This document shows, one piece after another, positions 11,401 to 20,856 of a stretch of 64,000 nucleotides of DNA (position 1 is its first letter; each line of letters opens with the position of its first letter). A program made the translations under genes and the position numbers. The notes below the pieces were generated by a model, which was given only the letters and a program-made list of their open reading frames with translations, had not been told where the DNA came from and searched no databases. Source of the DNA: Thereva unica (taxonomy: Eukaryota; Arthropoda; Insecta; Diptera; Therevidae); NCBI GenBank assembly GCA_949987705.1, contig OX465281.1, positions 168,530,516-168,594,515 on the forward strand, read 5' to 3'.

Positions 11401-11653
11401 GAAACTTTATTCCATTCCTGATAAGGATAGCCGTTCCGCCGCCCTGGACGGCCCCAGGACGATCCCGTCTGACTACCTCGTAGTCCTTGTACTCCAGTTT
11501 ATGTTTCCCTGATAGCTTAGTTTCGCTGACAAGGAGCACATCGGGAGCTTCGTGTTGCAACAACGAGAGGAGGTTCGCCCTTCTCTCGATCCTAATGATT
11601 GAATTGGCATTTATTGCCACGATTTTTATGGAGTTCTCTTGTAGTACTGGCAT
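8423..11653 (-). CDS. Jockey-like ORF2: endonuclease and reverse transcriptase
   Basis: The ORF is open from 11719. The ATG at 11653 (MPVLQENSIKI) is preferred because it lies 7 nt after the ORF1 stop and just before the conserved KIVAINANS start of the endonuclease; the upstream ATG would overlap ORF1. Residues counted from 11719: endonuclease AGDLNAKHG (174-182) and SDHYG (255-259); RT LVDLEKAFDS (697-706), GLQQGAVNSP (755-764) and the catalytic FADD (784-787), followed by thumb and C-terminal regions. The length (about 1080 aa) is full for the clade and no stop or frameshift is seen. The enzyme nicks the target and reverse transcribes the element RNA. It could still be catalytically competent. 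Confidence 0.93.
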   Translation of the reverse strand: MPVLQENSIKIVAINANSIIRIERRANLLSLLQHEAPDVLLVSETKLSGKHKLEYKDYEVVRRDRPGAVQGGGTAILIRNGIKFRVKQNRDIERFRVLEACIVYIPLQSGRRMYVIAAYAPAASQAERFVNELEQLFHILDLGAEENYYLLAGDLNAKHGAWGNQIANTRGNQLQRWLEDNRILQKVSLLATDMPSYPRGGSYLDLCLLDSRLDNGRTNDENMNCLQTVPYDSDHYGLSITVKVPRESIELEQYATVHPYAYHRAHWPRFSRTISRTIQTEGLAPPTDRTLTKDEIDGILKNMDRIILQTMDRTIPKVKRRNCTDCYRNSTIDNLQRHKSILLSRLKSLHRQFQDRRNPEIATVKSMIRNLKQLIKENYSKAINLYWSNKIRSIKPTGPGMFPQINKIFRRKTHNRLEKLRLPRNSDSEELMRKAGLDPDTFYRDDDDCYHVEDEQDRVDLVGAFCQEVYSVNTSVRPNFDLENQALLNHFNLQNEIRVWRSENRHLVEFNEDCPADNIPRVTGYSIFVKKDELLQIFQMLNNKKSSGIDGIPNVVLKHLPPCAIDIYTTLFNNCLNNAYFPEDWKTAVVYPIPKGNKDRTNPANLRSISLLPNISKVFEVVINRSLTSWVEENKIIPDNQFGFRAEHGTIHACAKLVSDIHWNFAKRQCTGACLVDLEKAFDSVWVEGLLLKLTRYGMNDSLLRIIYDMITGKKFLVKSGNLTSQVLEIKNGLQQGAVNSPLLFNIYISDIVGFLPNALAFADDLIIYRTGPKIDVIQTRLQHDFDKIEQYADDWKLKINHGKCETILFRTPLNKAPRDVRRNWRSFHIRSHAGQTLEKKTEVKYLGIWLDQYMYYESHIRAAIAKTRKAFQMTKRLFFSKHLNSRVKVNCYKTLVRPVLTYGCPVWWNISPSYMEKLRVFERQCLRACLSMYRTPESNFKKFHANDILYGKAATMRIDNFIIRLIRNYVVRATESANPLIFGAYYPKPSYYDTTRRTGYVPPEAFPWLDSLGLIQDREGVPLIYHVYRRARDKRVLHERADGLNAELLRFSTRVGPSDREEASRASTKYWWLEE

Positions 11654-11660
11654 TATGCGC

Positions 11661-12194
11661 TTACGGGTCTGCGTGGAAAAGCACGGAATAAACCACGTCC
11701 AGTCTGGCATTGTGCTCATTTACCTGCCTTTGAATGTTGGCCAATTGTCCCTGGATAGACAGCAAGATTGCCTTTAACTCACTGTCCACCGAGGGTGTGG
11801 CCTGTGCTATTTTAGGAGCTTGTTGTGGTACTGCCTGTGCTCCCATTGCCGCTTGGGCGAAGGATACATTTGGCCGTACTATGTTTTGGAACATGGCCAT
11901 TTTCTGCCTTTTCTGTTCCTCAATTAAATTTTTTCTCGCTTGAATACGTTTTTTTAGCTCTGCGTATTTCGGGCATCCCCGATAATTAGCGGGGTGTCCT
12001 TTTGAGCGGCAGAGCACGCAGTATAGCTTAGTCATGTCGTCCACCCGCTCTTTGCCCAGCGGGCATTCCCCTGGCTTGTGTTCTTTATCGCACTTTATGC
12101 ACCTAAATGCCATTCGGCAGTTAGGCGCTGCGTGCCCGAACCTTGGCATCTCATGCACTGAAGGACGCCATCTTTTTTGGTTACTTTTTCCCAA
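11661..12194 (-). pseudogene. Jockey-like ORF1, C-terminal part with CCHC fingers
   Basis: The second piece of the gag-like ORF1. It contains the end of one CCHC knuckle (FGHAAPNC), a complete CIKCDKEHKPGEC, and a third CVLCRSKGHPANYRGC, then a basic region and a Gln/Pro-rich tail. The family role is binding of element RNA and nucleoprotein formation. It is out of frame with the N-terminal piece (12095-13051): a one-nucleotide loss inside the first knuckle, near 12143, separates them. ORF2 starts just after its stop. Confidence 0.88.
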
Positions 12195-13051
12195 CTCACT
12201 ATGAGATGACCAACATCCCTTATTGATTTAAGGGCGTCTAGTCGGCTCTCTGGGGATAGCTGAACTAAAAAGAAAGGGAGTGTCTTTTTAGCTGCGCGTG
12301 AACGCGGTGTTGCAAATGGCTTCACCGTTAAAAAATTTAAATTTTCAATTTTCTTCTCTTTTAGCAGAGTAAGAATTTCTTCAGGGTCCATACCGGGATC
12401 CAGGCCCTTCAGAAGGACGTTTATTTTTTTATCCGCCTTTGCTGTGTAGGAGAAATATTCTGTCTCCGTTCGCTCAAGCACACTTTTCATTTTTTTAAAA
12501 TCATCCATTTTCACACACATAAGGGAATGGTGTCCGTTAGACTGTCTCTTAACGGAATACCCTTCCCTCCCAATCACTCTTAAAGCTAAAGCTAATGTGT
12601 CTGAGACACTTTGCTTAAATATATTAATTGGGGGTACCTTTTCTTTTCTTATCTTCCCTATGAAATTGGTTTTCGTTGTTCTTGGTGTTGTTGACGTTGT
12701 TGTTGTTTCTGCTGCTGATTTTTTCGTAGCTTCTTCCAATGAAGTTTTTGCGGCCACTTTTTCTAGAGGAGGCTGTTTGCTGCAGTTTTTTGCCTTCACT
12801 GTATTGATGAGTTCTGCGAGCGCTTTCTCATCTTCCTCATTTGTCATCAGTGGAGCGAAGGAGTTTCCTAATCCAGTATATGACGGATGTTGCTGTGGGT
12901 CTGTAGGTGGCACACTCTCGCAAGAGCTCTCGTCGGCACCGCTACAGTTATCCTCCGTTGCTGCAGTCAGCTCATCAGCTGGCGATATTTTTGATTTCCT
13001 CGGAGTTAGAAGTTTTTTTGTTTTTTTTTCTTTTTTTAATTGCCAATGCAA
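12095..13051 (-). pseudogene. Jockey-like ORF1, N-terminal part
   Basis: The first piece of ORF1. It has a Lys-rich start, a low-complexity Ser/Thr/Ala region around residues 20-130, then a fold typical of Jockey-group gag proteins (KINVLLKGLDPGMDPEEI, FFLVQLSPESRL), ending in the first half of a zinc knuckle (LQCMRCQ) where the frame breaks. The copy at 54204-55140 shows the same domain uninterrupted at this point, which supports a copy-specific deletion here. Confidence 0.85.
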
Positions 13052-13268
13052 TCACTGCACTATTTGAGGGACGGGGGCCCATGTTATGGCCCTCCCCAGC
13101 GTTCGTTTCGCTTTTTGTTACTTGGAATACTATACGCACTGTACTTTAAAAATATCAAATTATTTTAAACGTTTATAGCGTATGGCACTATTTTATAGGC
13201 GCGGTACCGCGGTAATTTATATTTAAATACTTGCTTTAAAAAAAAATAGTTTTTTCTTTTAGAGTTTT

Positions 13269-13302
13269 CGTCCTCGCTGTGTGACAGTCCGATCTAGACT
13301 CC
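13269..13302 (-). promoter_or_regulatory. Internal promoter of the Jockey-like LINE (Inr + DPE)
   Basis: At the 5' end of the element the minus strand reads GGAGTC, and the A at 13300 fits an initiator A+1. GGACG at 13273-13269 lies exactly at +28 to +32 from that A and matches the downstream promoter element consensus RGWYV. TATA-less Inr/DPE promoters are known for Jockey-type elements. The two G residues before the A could be a trace of a reverse-transcribed cap. Confidence 0.6.
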
Positions 13303-13317
13303 CATGTTATGCTACAT
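13303..13317. repeat. Target-site duplication of the Jockey-like LINE (right copy)
   Basis: Identical to 7823-7837. Confidence 0.93.
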
Positions 13318-13351
13318 GTTATTCCCCCTATTCCGCTGATGACTGACCACC

Positions 13352-13361
13352 ACTTTCTAAT
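13352..13361. repeat. Target-site duplication of the RTE-like LINE (right copy)
   Basis: ACTTTCTAAT, identical to 4656-4665. It follows the 5' end of the outer LINE. Confidence 0.72.
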
Positions 13362-14002
13362 AGTTTCAGTAAAAGTAAAATAGTCTTACTGCAAGAGAAG
13401 ACATTTTGGTTTTGAAAATGGTAAACAAAGGAATGCCGCCATATTACAAAAACCGTATATAAAAAAACAATTTTTTTGGTTCTCCACTGCACTGCTTAAA
13501 TGGTTTGAAATATTACGTAGTAGGTACACTATAATAAGATGGAATCAAAAAAAAAAATTGTACCTTTGAATAATATCCTAAAATAATTAAAATTCAAAAA
13601 TGAGTTTAAAATAAACTTAAAGTTTTCATCATTTTAATGGCGCGTTGTACCTATTCGAATTATTACCAAGACTTTCCACAGTAAAGTGGGCTTTGCAAGT
13701 AATTTTCATTCCTCCAAAGGCAATATTCGAATTTAAAATTATCATATTATTATAAGATGACCATCATAATCATAATATGCAGAAATTAACAGTGCGAAAA
13801 ATATTAAAATTAGTCAAATACAAAGTCAGTCAACAGCAATTATGTTACCATAATATTTTTTAATAATATCTAATGAAAATAGCTATACAACAAAAATTTT
13901 GCAGGAATCCTCTAAAATATAAGGATATAAGGTTTTATAAAAATGTTTTTTAAAAGTCATATAGCCACTTATACGCAGAGAAGTTTTAAAACAGCTTTAT
14001 CA
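13362..14002. other. AT-rich DNA without recognisable gene
   Basis: No ORF, repeat family or RNA gene recognised. The tandem-duplicated block starts at its right edge. Confidence 0.6.
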
Positions 14003-14639
14003 GTTACTGAGTAAAAGTGATATCATTTGCTGAACAAGCGATTAAACGACCTTTACGTAAGACACTTACAGAGCAATTTTGCTGTATAAACCTGCGCCTA
14101 TTTGGGGTATATAAATGTTTTTTTAATATTGGTAAAACGTTTCCAACACTAAATTATAAAACTACTGCACTTCTTAAAAAGTTGTGTAAAGATTCTTACA
14201 ACATTTTTAAAACCTTTTGTGTTAGTTGGGTTGTTTTTTCTCTTAATTTGTGGCGTACTCACGAATAAAAAAAAAGGAATGTAACCAAAAAAAACCTTAC
14301 TAGTAATCTTGTGTCTTTACTCTCCTGGACTGCAAGAATTTGTTGGACTTCTACCGCAGACAATTTATCAATTATATCTTTCGCGTCCTCCGAGAAAAAT
14401 AATTTTTGATGCTTTCCCTACGGGTTTTTCAGAGCACACGAATTTTCTCCTTCTTGTTTCTCTGTACCAAGTTTTGGAATGGATTGAAAAAAACTGAAAC
14501 ATGAGCCCCAAAATGGGGTTAAATAGTGCGCTTCGCCTTAGTTTTTCGGGTGGGCAGACAAATGCTGGATATCTCGAGCTGTCAAAATGAGTATGAAATT
14601 ACCTACACTATTGGCATCATTTATGCAGTAGATCATATG

Positions 14640-14701
14640 CTGGGTGTTATGAGCGAGCATCCACCTATACACCCACAAGCGTCCACTCGCTCATCACCCA
14701 G
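14640..14701. repeat. Stem-loop in LTR-derived region
   Basis: CTGGGTGTTATGAGCGAG pairs with CTCGCTCATCACCCAG across a 28-nt loop, apart from two unpaired bases. The copy in block B is at 21494-21555. The LTR at 33 kb lacks the right half. Confidence 0.8.
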
Positions 14702-15413
14702 TTATCCGATGAGGCCTTCACGGCCACATGCATAACATCATTCGCCAAATGGTAATAATTTATAAACCAAAGGCAAAATTCTCGAAGGGCACATGTGGAA
14801 TATATCCACATGAACATGACAAACGACCATGAATTCGGAGGAAACTGTCCAGCCAGAACATGAGCCGACGTTTCCTCCAAAAACTCCAAATGCCCACAAG
14901 TGGCCAATTGAAAGGGAATTGTCTATCGAATTCGATACGACTTTTCCTTTCTTTACCTAAAAATTCTAAAAGCAACTTGTGCATCATATTGCACTCATAA
15001 ATTCCTCAACGGAATGAACCGCACTCAAGGCGAGGAAATTCGATGCGTCCAAGCGACACAAACAACCGACCTTCACGGCACGAGACTCGCCATATGACCA
15101 ACATTAATTGCATAATACAATTATGCTTTACTAAGCAAATTAGGTTGAGAATTTTCGGACTCTCTCGTTAAAGTCCGACGGGTGAGAGATTTTTTCCCCT
15201 CTGCGGGAAATACATAGGGACCGATCGACTGCAAGCACCCCAGCGATCGTGACACCGTGCTTGGGAGAAACCAAGCCCCTATACATAACATGATAAGGGG
15301 AATACATCCAAGAAATGCATGAAATCGCATTGCGGAAAAATATATAAGAACTGACCAATGATAATGCTGAAAATGCATCGTGGTTGGGGTACGCCCCTAA
15401 TAAATTTTTTGGT

Positions 15414-15446
15414 GGAAAAAGTCGAAAATAAAAGGCGACTTTTTCC
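15414..15446. repeat. Hairpin in LTR-derived region
   Basis: GGAAAAAGTCG and CGACTTTTTCC form an 11-bp perfect stem around an 11-nt loop. It is repeated in copy B near 22268-22300. Confidence 0.75.
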
Positions 15447-16159
15447 ATAAAAGAGGATAGTGGATTTTTAAACAGATAACGGAGAAGACCAAAGAAAAGA
15501 GGTCCGGGTTGAACGGTCTGTGGCAGTATTTCAAGTAAAACCTGTATTAAAAAATCAGTGAGCCGATTAAATAAATAAAAGTGAATAAACTTATCCGCGC
15601 GTTTTTTGAAGTAATAAGACACAGTGAATAAGTCTGTACGCGCAATTCAGTGAGTAAAGGGCAGGTGAACTTCTCCTCACAGGAAAGTACTCCCTAGTCC
15701 TTTGTTGTGGAAATAGAAAAAGCGACCCACAACATGGGCAATCTTATCGGTTGTTAGAACTTCTTATGGGTATTCCTCAGGGTTAGTTTGTCGAACCTTG
15801 GAGCTTATAATGTCGACTTTCTTTGCAAAACCATCATCTCCGCTTGATACAATCCCCAAATCAACGTTATCATTGTCGAAGGTATGTATCCTCATCAGAA
15901 TTCTTATTATTTGTAAAACGAACAAAATATCTCAAGTTCCGTTCGCACTCACGCACCCGAATGCGAATAGTTTTCTTCGCAACCAAAAATATAGCCGAAA
16001 CTGATTAAAATTACAATTAAAACTTTTCCGGTATTTTCAATTCAACTTCAATTAAAACAATTCTCAAAAAAACTCCAACCGCATCAAATCAATTCCGTTT
16101 TTTTTTCTCTCAAAACAAAAATCGTCCTCTTCAAAATATTTTTTTCCTCGCCTACTTGT

Positions 16160-16429
16160 TTAAAATTTTCCTGTTTCCGCAAAGTGATTTTCTACAAATT
16201 CCCCATTACAAAATGTTACAACCGATAATCTGGAGACTTGAAGGACTTGATTTAAGTCCACGTCGAAACACAAGGACAGATCGTCAACGCAATCCATGCG
16301 TGACAAGGCATCGGGAACCACATTGTGGGCGCCTTTGCGATGTTCGATCGTAAAATCGAACCCCTGAAGCTTAAGACTCCACCGGGCTAAACGGCCGTTA
16401 AGCTCCTTCTGGCTCATGAGCCATTTCAA
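16160..16429 (-). pseudogene. gypsy RNase H C-terminal part fused to LTR, copy A
   Basis: It encodes the end of the gypsy RNase H region, with SLKLQGFDFTIEHRKG and VVPDALSRM as landmarks. The last ~21 codons, after QVSRLS, are read through LTR sequence and are not original. It is one frame away from the RT ORF (16426-17781) because of a single-nucleotide change near 16460. The family role is degradation of element RNA during reverse transcription. The fusion to the LTR means the integrase domain has been deleted. Confidence 0.85.
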
Positions 16430-17781
16430 ACTGGCATGGTCAGTAATGACAGTGAAGTCTGTCCCTCCACATAAGCTCTAAACTTTTTTATACTCAGAAC
16501 GGCTGCGTAGCATTCGAGCTCAGTAATGGTGTAGTTCCGTTGTGCTCCGTTCAATTTCTTGGACATATAAGCAATCGGATGTTCTCCTCCATCCATGTCC
16601 TTTTGAAAAAGCACACTACCTACACCAGTCCTGCTGGCATCGCACTGAATATAAAAAGGTTTCGAAAAATCTGGAGTGACTAAAAGAGGAGCTTCCGTCA
16701 TCAGCTTTTTCAAAGTCTCGAACGACTGCTGAGCCTCATCAGTCCAACTAAAAGATTTAGACTTCAAACAATTCGTGATTGGAGAAGCCACGCTAGCATA
16801 ATTGGGTATGAAACGCTGATACCATCCGGTCATACCCAAGAATCTCCGAGTCTGCTTATGAGACTTCGGAGTCGGGAAGTCCGTGATGGCCGTCACCTTA
16901 TTAGGATCGGTTTTCAGAGTCCCATCACCGATTATGAAGCCGAGATACTTGACTTCAGTCACGTAGAATTTGCTTTTAGCCAGATTGATTGTTAACCCCG
17001 CACGACGGAGACAGCTGGCCACTTCGTCCAAAAGCTTTAGATGAGAGTCAAAGTCAGGTGAAACAATGAGCAGGTTGTCCAGATAGACAAAAACGTTTTC
17101 ACGTAAATGGCCCGGGATGGTCTTATCCATCAAGCGACACATGCGCTGTGGGGCGTTACATAAGCCGAACAGCATTACTGTGAACTGGTACAGTGGATGA
17201 CCAGGGACAGTGAAAGCTGTCCGCTCTCGCGACTTCTTCTCTAACGGAATTTGCCAGAAGGCGTCCTTAAGGTCTAAGCTGGTGATGAACTTGGTGCCTT
17301 GGAGACGACCAAGAAGACCATCAATGTGTGGAAGAGGATATGCGTCTTTAACAGTGACACTATTGACCTTGCGAGAGTCAAGGCACAGGCGGACTTTACC
17401 TGGTTTACGTACTAACACCACTGGAGAATTCCAGGGACTATTTGATGGCTCAATCACACCCAGCGACAGCATCCTGTCCAACTCACCATACATCAGCTGT
17501 TGTACAGCGGGTGAGACCGGATAATGCCTCTGTTTGATAGGAACTGAGTCACCAGTGTCAATGATGTGTTCCTCCAGGTTAGTCTTTCCCAGTCCGAAGA
17601 CATCAAAAGAAGGAAATCTGGCCTTGACGCGTTCCAACCGTTCGCATTGCGTGGACGTTAAGTCGTGCATTTTTGCTGACACGGATGAAACGTTTATCTC
17701 GCCGACTAGTTGAGGAGCAAGACCAAAAAGATTCCAAAAATCCATCCCTAGGTACAGTCTCTGGCTGACTGGGCACCACAT
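16426..17781 (-). pseudogene. gypsy reverse transcriptase/RNase H with altered active site, copy A
   Basis: A gypsy-type RT. Its motifs in order are the protease-RT linker (RLYLGMDFWNLFG), PIKQRHYPVSP (81-91), GVIEPSNSPWNSPVVLV (108-124), LCLDSRKVN (132-140), SLDLKDAFWQIPL (168-180, containing the first catalytic Asp), and FVYLDNLLIV (231-240). The normal catalytic box here is YLDD, so the second Asp is Asn in this copy. RNase H begins at QCDASRTGVGSVLF and breaks off in a frameshift after AYVEG. The start is out of frame with protease because of another shift near 17750. The polymerase would be expected to be inactive. Confidence 0.9.
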
Positions 17782-18403
17782 AGATGGTTATCTCACGGGT
17801 CCTTCCTCTAAAGGTTATCGGAACCCGTATATAACCGCAAAGTTTCTGCGGAGCCCCGTCAGCAGTATACACTACAGAGTGCAAAGAGTAAACTGTCACT
17901 TCGGGATGATTAGCTAGAAACTCTTCGGCATCTCTTCCCAAACAGCTAACAGTGGCACCACTGTCAAACAAACCAATCACCTCTTCGTTACCTAACATGA
18001 CCTTAGTAAACAGCCGAGGATCTGACGAATCAGAGATGAAGGCAGAAACAATTTTCTGCAAACACTGTCGCTTCTCCTTTGCTCGTACTCTAATTTGGGG
18101 AGGGGTATGTTTGGAAATTGGGGAGTCCACGAAAGGTGGCTCCGAAAAGATGCGGGCACGAGTGGAGATATATCTCTTCCAACGGGAAAGGAACGAACGT
18201 TTAACCTCCTCTGAGGGAAGAACAGGAAGAGCATCAGTTGACGTAAAGTCGCTGATGGTAGTCATGTCATTGGTATTTGTATTATATGGAGGGATAACGG
18301 GCGAGCTTAGCTCGGGCGCGGACTCCCGTTCGATCTCGGACCCCCGCTCCGGTTTCCCTGACATGAAGGGCATACTGGAGTCACGACTCCTGGCTTGCCA
18401 CAC
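17603..18403 (-). pseudogene. gypsy protease region, copy A
   Basis: Pol N-terminal region with an aspartic protease. The active-site loop LFDSGATVSCLG lies at about residues 145-156, and the family motif IRVPITFRGRTREITI follows. The first ~140 residues are a poorly conserved linker. It overlaps gag by about 97 nt in another frame, a layout that could reflect frameshift expression. After VVPSQ the frame departs from the RT frame, so the last ~40 residues are not authentic. The role is processing of gag-pol. Confidence 0.85.
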
Positions 18404-18906
18404 TTGTAGCAGAACAAGCCACGAGTCTCAGATGGGCAGTCCATAAAGGGATGGGCCGGTTGCTGGCAATTCCAACAACGGCGAGGTCGTGGATTCGTCT
18501 GGAACTGACGCGGAGAGGTTATTGCGTGTACTTCTGGTGAAGACATGTCCGGGGGTATTTGATCCGAAGAATATAATGGCGAGAAATCAACCTCGTGTAT
18601 CTGTCGATCAGGCCTACGGTCTAACCGTTTCTGTTTCTGCCAGCGTTCAACTCGGATACAAGTCTCACGCAATTGTTGCATGCTGGTGAAACGGTGCCCG
18701 ATTACAGCTGATCCTAAAGTGAAATTCAAATTTCGGACCACGATTCCTAATAATCCGCTTTCAGGCATTGGATGAGCCATACGGTTGTGCAGCGACAGCA
18801 GCTGGGCAGTGTAATCATCGAAGGAAAGGTTTTGCTGCTTGGTGTCCATCATCGGTAGTATCAGTTCTTCATCGGACTCCCTAGCGCGAAAATGTCTGAT
18901 GAACTG
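18307..18906 (-). pseudogene. gypsy gag C-terminal part with zinc knuckles, copy A
   Basis: C-terminal half of gag. Landmarks are FIRHFRARESDEE and NLSFDDYTAQLLSLHNRM in the retroelement gag domain, followed by a CCHC knuckle CWNCQQPAHPFMDC and a second, altered CYKCGKPGVVTPVC (His replaced by Val). The ATG at 18924 belongs to an inserted sequence and is not the native start. The frame joins the gag N-terminus at 29919-30429 if the insertion between ACTG repeats is ignored. The role is the structural particle protein and RNA binding. Confidence 0.85.
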
Positions 18907-19045
18907 TTTTGTTATTCGCACCATGCGGTATTTTAAATGAATGGATACACGTTATTGTTATTTTCACTATTCTTTTAACTTTTATTTATATAGTATATGT
19001 TATTTGTTATTAACAGGGTTTATTACAGAGGTGCACTTATATTTA
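18907..19045 (+). mobile_element. Left half of LTR-like insertion in gag, copy A
   Basis: The same sequence as 25765-25903, duplicated with block A. It begins right after ACTG at 18903-18906, contains a TATATAG box, and is cut by the Helitron-like 5' end at 19046. Confidence 0.55.
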
Positions 19046-20856
19046 TCCTTACTAATATTATAAATGCGAAAGTAACTCTGTCTGTCTGTCTGTCTGTTAC
19101 GCTTTCACGCCTAAACCACTAAACCGATTTTGATGAAATTTGCTACAGACATAGTTTAGACCTTGGAGACGGACATAGGCTAATTTTTATGGAGAAAAAA
19201 AGGGTTTAAGGGAGTGAAATGGGGTTCAATAAGTTGTAAGGGGATTTTTTATCTTTACTTTTGTTTCTATTGTATAAAAAGTAACTGACTGACAGACAAC
19301 GCACAACCTAAACCGCTGGAGCTAAAGGGCTGAAATTTTGACAGTGCATCCCTATAATGGCGTGGACATCCACTAAAAAGCGATTTGTCGAAATTCATCC
19401 CCTAAGGGGGTCAAATTGGGTTTATCCAAACCGCTGGAGCTATAGGGCTGAAATTTGGACAGTGCATCCCTATAATGCAGTGGACATCCACTATAAAGCG
19501 ATTTTTCGAAATTCATCCCCTAAGGGGGTGAAATGGGGTTTATCCAAACCGTTGGAGCTATAGGGCTGAAATTTTGGCAGTGCATCCCTATAATGTCATG
19601 GACATCCGCTAAGAAGCGATTTTTCGAAATTCATCCCCTAAGGGGGTGAAATGGGGTTTACCCAAACCGCTGGAGCTATAGGGCTGAAATTTTGACAGTG
19701 CATCCCTATAATGGCGTGGACATCCACTATAAAGCGATTTTTCGAAATTCATCCCTTAAGGGGGTGAAATGGGGTTTATCCAAACCGCTGGAGCTATAGG
19801 CTTGAAATTTTAACAGTGGATCCCTATAATGACGTGGACATCCACTAAAGAGCGATTTTTCGAAATTCATCCCCTAAGGGTGTGAAATGGGGTTTTTACA
19901 AACCGCTAAAGCTATAGGGCTGAAATTTTGACAGTGTATCCCTATAATGGCGTGGACATCCACTATAAAGCGATTTTTCGAAATTCATCCCTTAAGGGGG
20001 TGAAATGGGGTTTATCCAAACCGCTGGAGCTATAGGGTTGAAATTTTAACAGTGGATCCCTATAATGACGTGGACATCCACTAAAGGGCGATTTTTCGAA
20101 ATTCATCCCCTAAAGGTGTGAAATGGGGTTTTTACAAACCGCTAAAGCTATAGGGCTGAAATTTTAACAGTGCATCCCTATAATGACGTTTACATCCAGT
20201 AATCCACTAAAGAGCGATTTTTCAAAATTCATCCCCTAAGGGTGTGAAATGGGGTTTTTACAAACCGCTAAAGCTATAGGGCTGAAATTTTGACAGTGCA
20301 TCCCTATAATGACGTGGATATCCACTATAAAGCGATTTTTCGAAATTCATCCATTAAGCGGGTAAAATAGGGTTTATCCAAACCGCTGGAGCTATAGGGT
20401 TGAAATTTTAACAGTGGATCCCTATAATGACGTGGACATCCACTAAAGAGCGATTTTTCGAAATTCATCCCCTAAGGGTGTGAAATGGGGTTTTTACAAA
20501 CCGCTAAAGCTATAGGGCTGAAATTTTGACAGTGCATCCCTATAATGCAGTGGACATCCACTATAAAGCGATTTTTCGAAATTCATCCCCTAAGGGGGTG
20601 AAATGGGGTTTATCCAAACCGTTGGAGCTATAGGGCTGAAATTTTGGCAGTGCATCCCTATAATGTCGTGGACATCCGCTAAGAAGCGATTTTTCGAAAT
20701 TCATCCCCTAAGGGGGTGAAATGGGGTTTACCCAAACCGCTGGAGCTATAGGGCTGAAATTTTGACAGTGCATCCCTATAATGGCGTGGACATCCACTAT
20801 AAAGCGATTTTTCGAAATTCATCCCTTAAGGGGGTGAAATGGGGTTTATCCAAACC
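19046..20856 (+). mobile_element. Helitron-like element, 3'-truncated copy A
   Basis: It starts TCCTTACTAATATTATAAA after an A, has a (TCTG)n run near 19078-19097, a unique ~230-bp head, then the first ~13 units of the 118-bp array. It is cut by the duplication junction and lacks the 3' end. Confidence 0.6.
19310..20856. repeat. 118-bp tandem array, copy A
   Basis: About 13 head-to-tail units with starts (aaaccgctggagc) at 19310, 19428, 19546, 19664 and so on, a period of 118. Each unit carries a GTGGA-CA-TCCAC hairpin, a TTCGAA, and a CCCCTAAGGGG palindrome. One unit has an 8-bp insertion (near 20190). Confidence 0.95.

Larger units (their letters stand above)
7838..13302 (-). mobile_element. 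Full-length Jockey-like non-LTR retrotransposon
   Basis: A 5465-bp element lies between 15-bp direct repeats. In order on the minus strand it has a 5' UTR with an apparent internal promoter, ORF1 (gag-like, CCHC fingers), ORF2 (endonuclease plus RT), an AT-rich 3' UTR (8422-7852) and a ~14-nt poly(A) tail. ORF2 is open throughout. ORF1 carries a single frameshift. It inserted into the 5' UTR of an RTE-like LINE and so is younger than that element. Confidence 0.93.
4666..13351 (-). mobile_element. Full-length RTE-like LINE interrupted by Jockey-like LINE
   Basis: The outer element is in two pieces, 13351-13318 (5' end) and 7837-4666. Without the insert it is about 3.2 kb, the usual size of RTE-clade LINEs. 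It carries one long ORF with apurinic-type endonuclease and reverse transcriptase, and ends in a (GAA)n-type microsatellite tail (+ strand TTC repeats at 4666-4678) instead of poly(A). A 10-bp duplication (4656-4665, 13352-13361) marks its insertion. The ORF is frameshifted near 5090-5105, so this copy is unlikely to be active. Confidence 0.8.
14003..16225 (-). repeat. LTR-derived region fused to gypsy RNase H, copy A
   Basis: From 16225 downward the minus strand reads TCGGTTGTAACATTTTG, as in the 5' LTR at 33831, so this is LTR sequence missing its first eight bases. It joins RNase H coding sequence directly, with integrase, 3' UTR and LTR start absent. Segments 14390-14640 and 15735-16225 reappear in the LTR at 33093-33831; the ~1.1 kb between them does not. 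That middle part holds a long stem-loop (14640-14701), an 11-bp-stem hairpin (15414-15446), and a 160-codon minus frame (15140-15622) of unknown and doubtful significance. The conserved LTR end and PBS are not found here. Confidence 0.65.
14003..20856. repeat. Tandem segmental duplication, copy A
   Basis: A block of about 6.85 kb is repeated directly and head-to-tail at 20857-27714. The two copies differ only at scattered single bases and in homopolymer lengths. The junction at 20855-20860 switches from the middle of a 118-bp array unit (aaaccg) to the block start (ttactgag), with about 3 nt (GTT) shared by both parents. It covers LTR sequence, gypsy RNase H, RT, protease and gag, half of an inserted LTR-like element, and the 5' part of a Helitron-like repeat. 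Confidence 0.93.

Noticed and set aside
15140..15622. 160-aa minus-strand protein in the LTR-derived block
   Set aside because: The near-identical copy B reads differently at its start owing to a poly(T) length change, no domain is recognised, and the region lies in LTR sequence.
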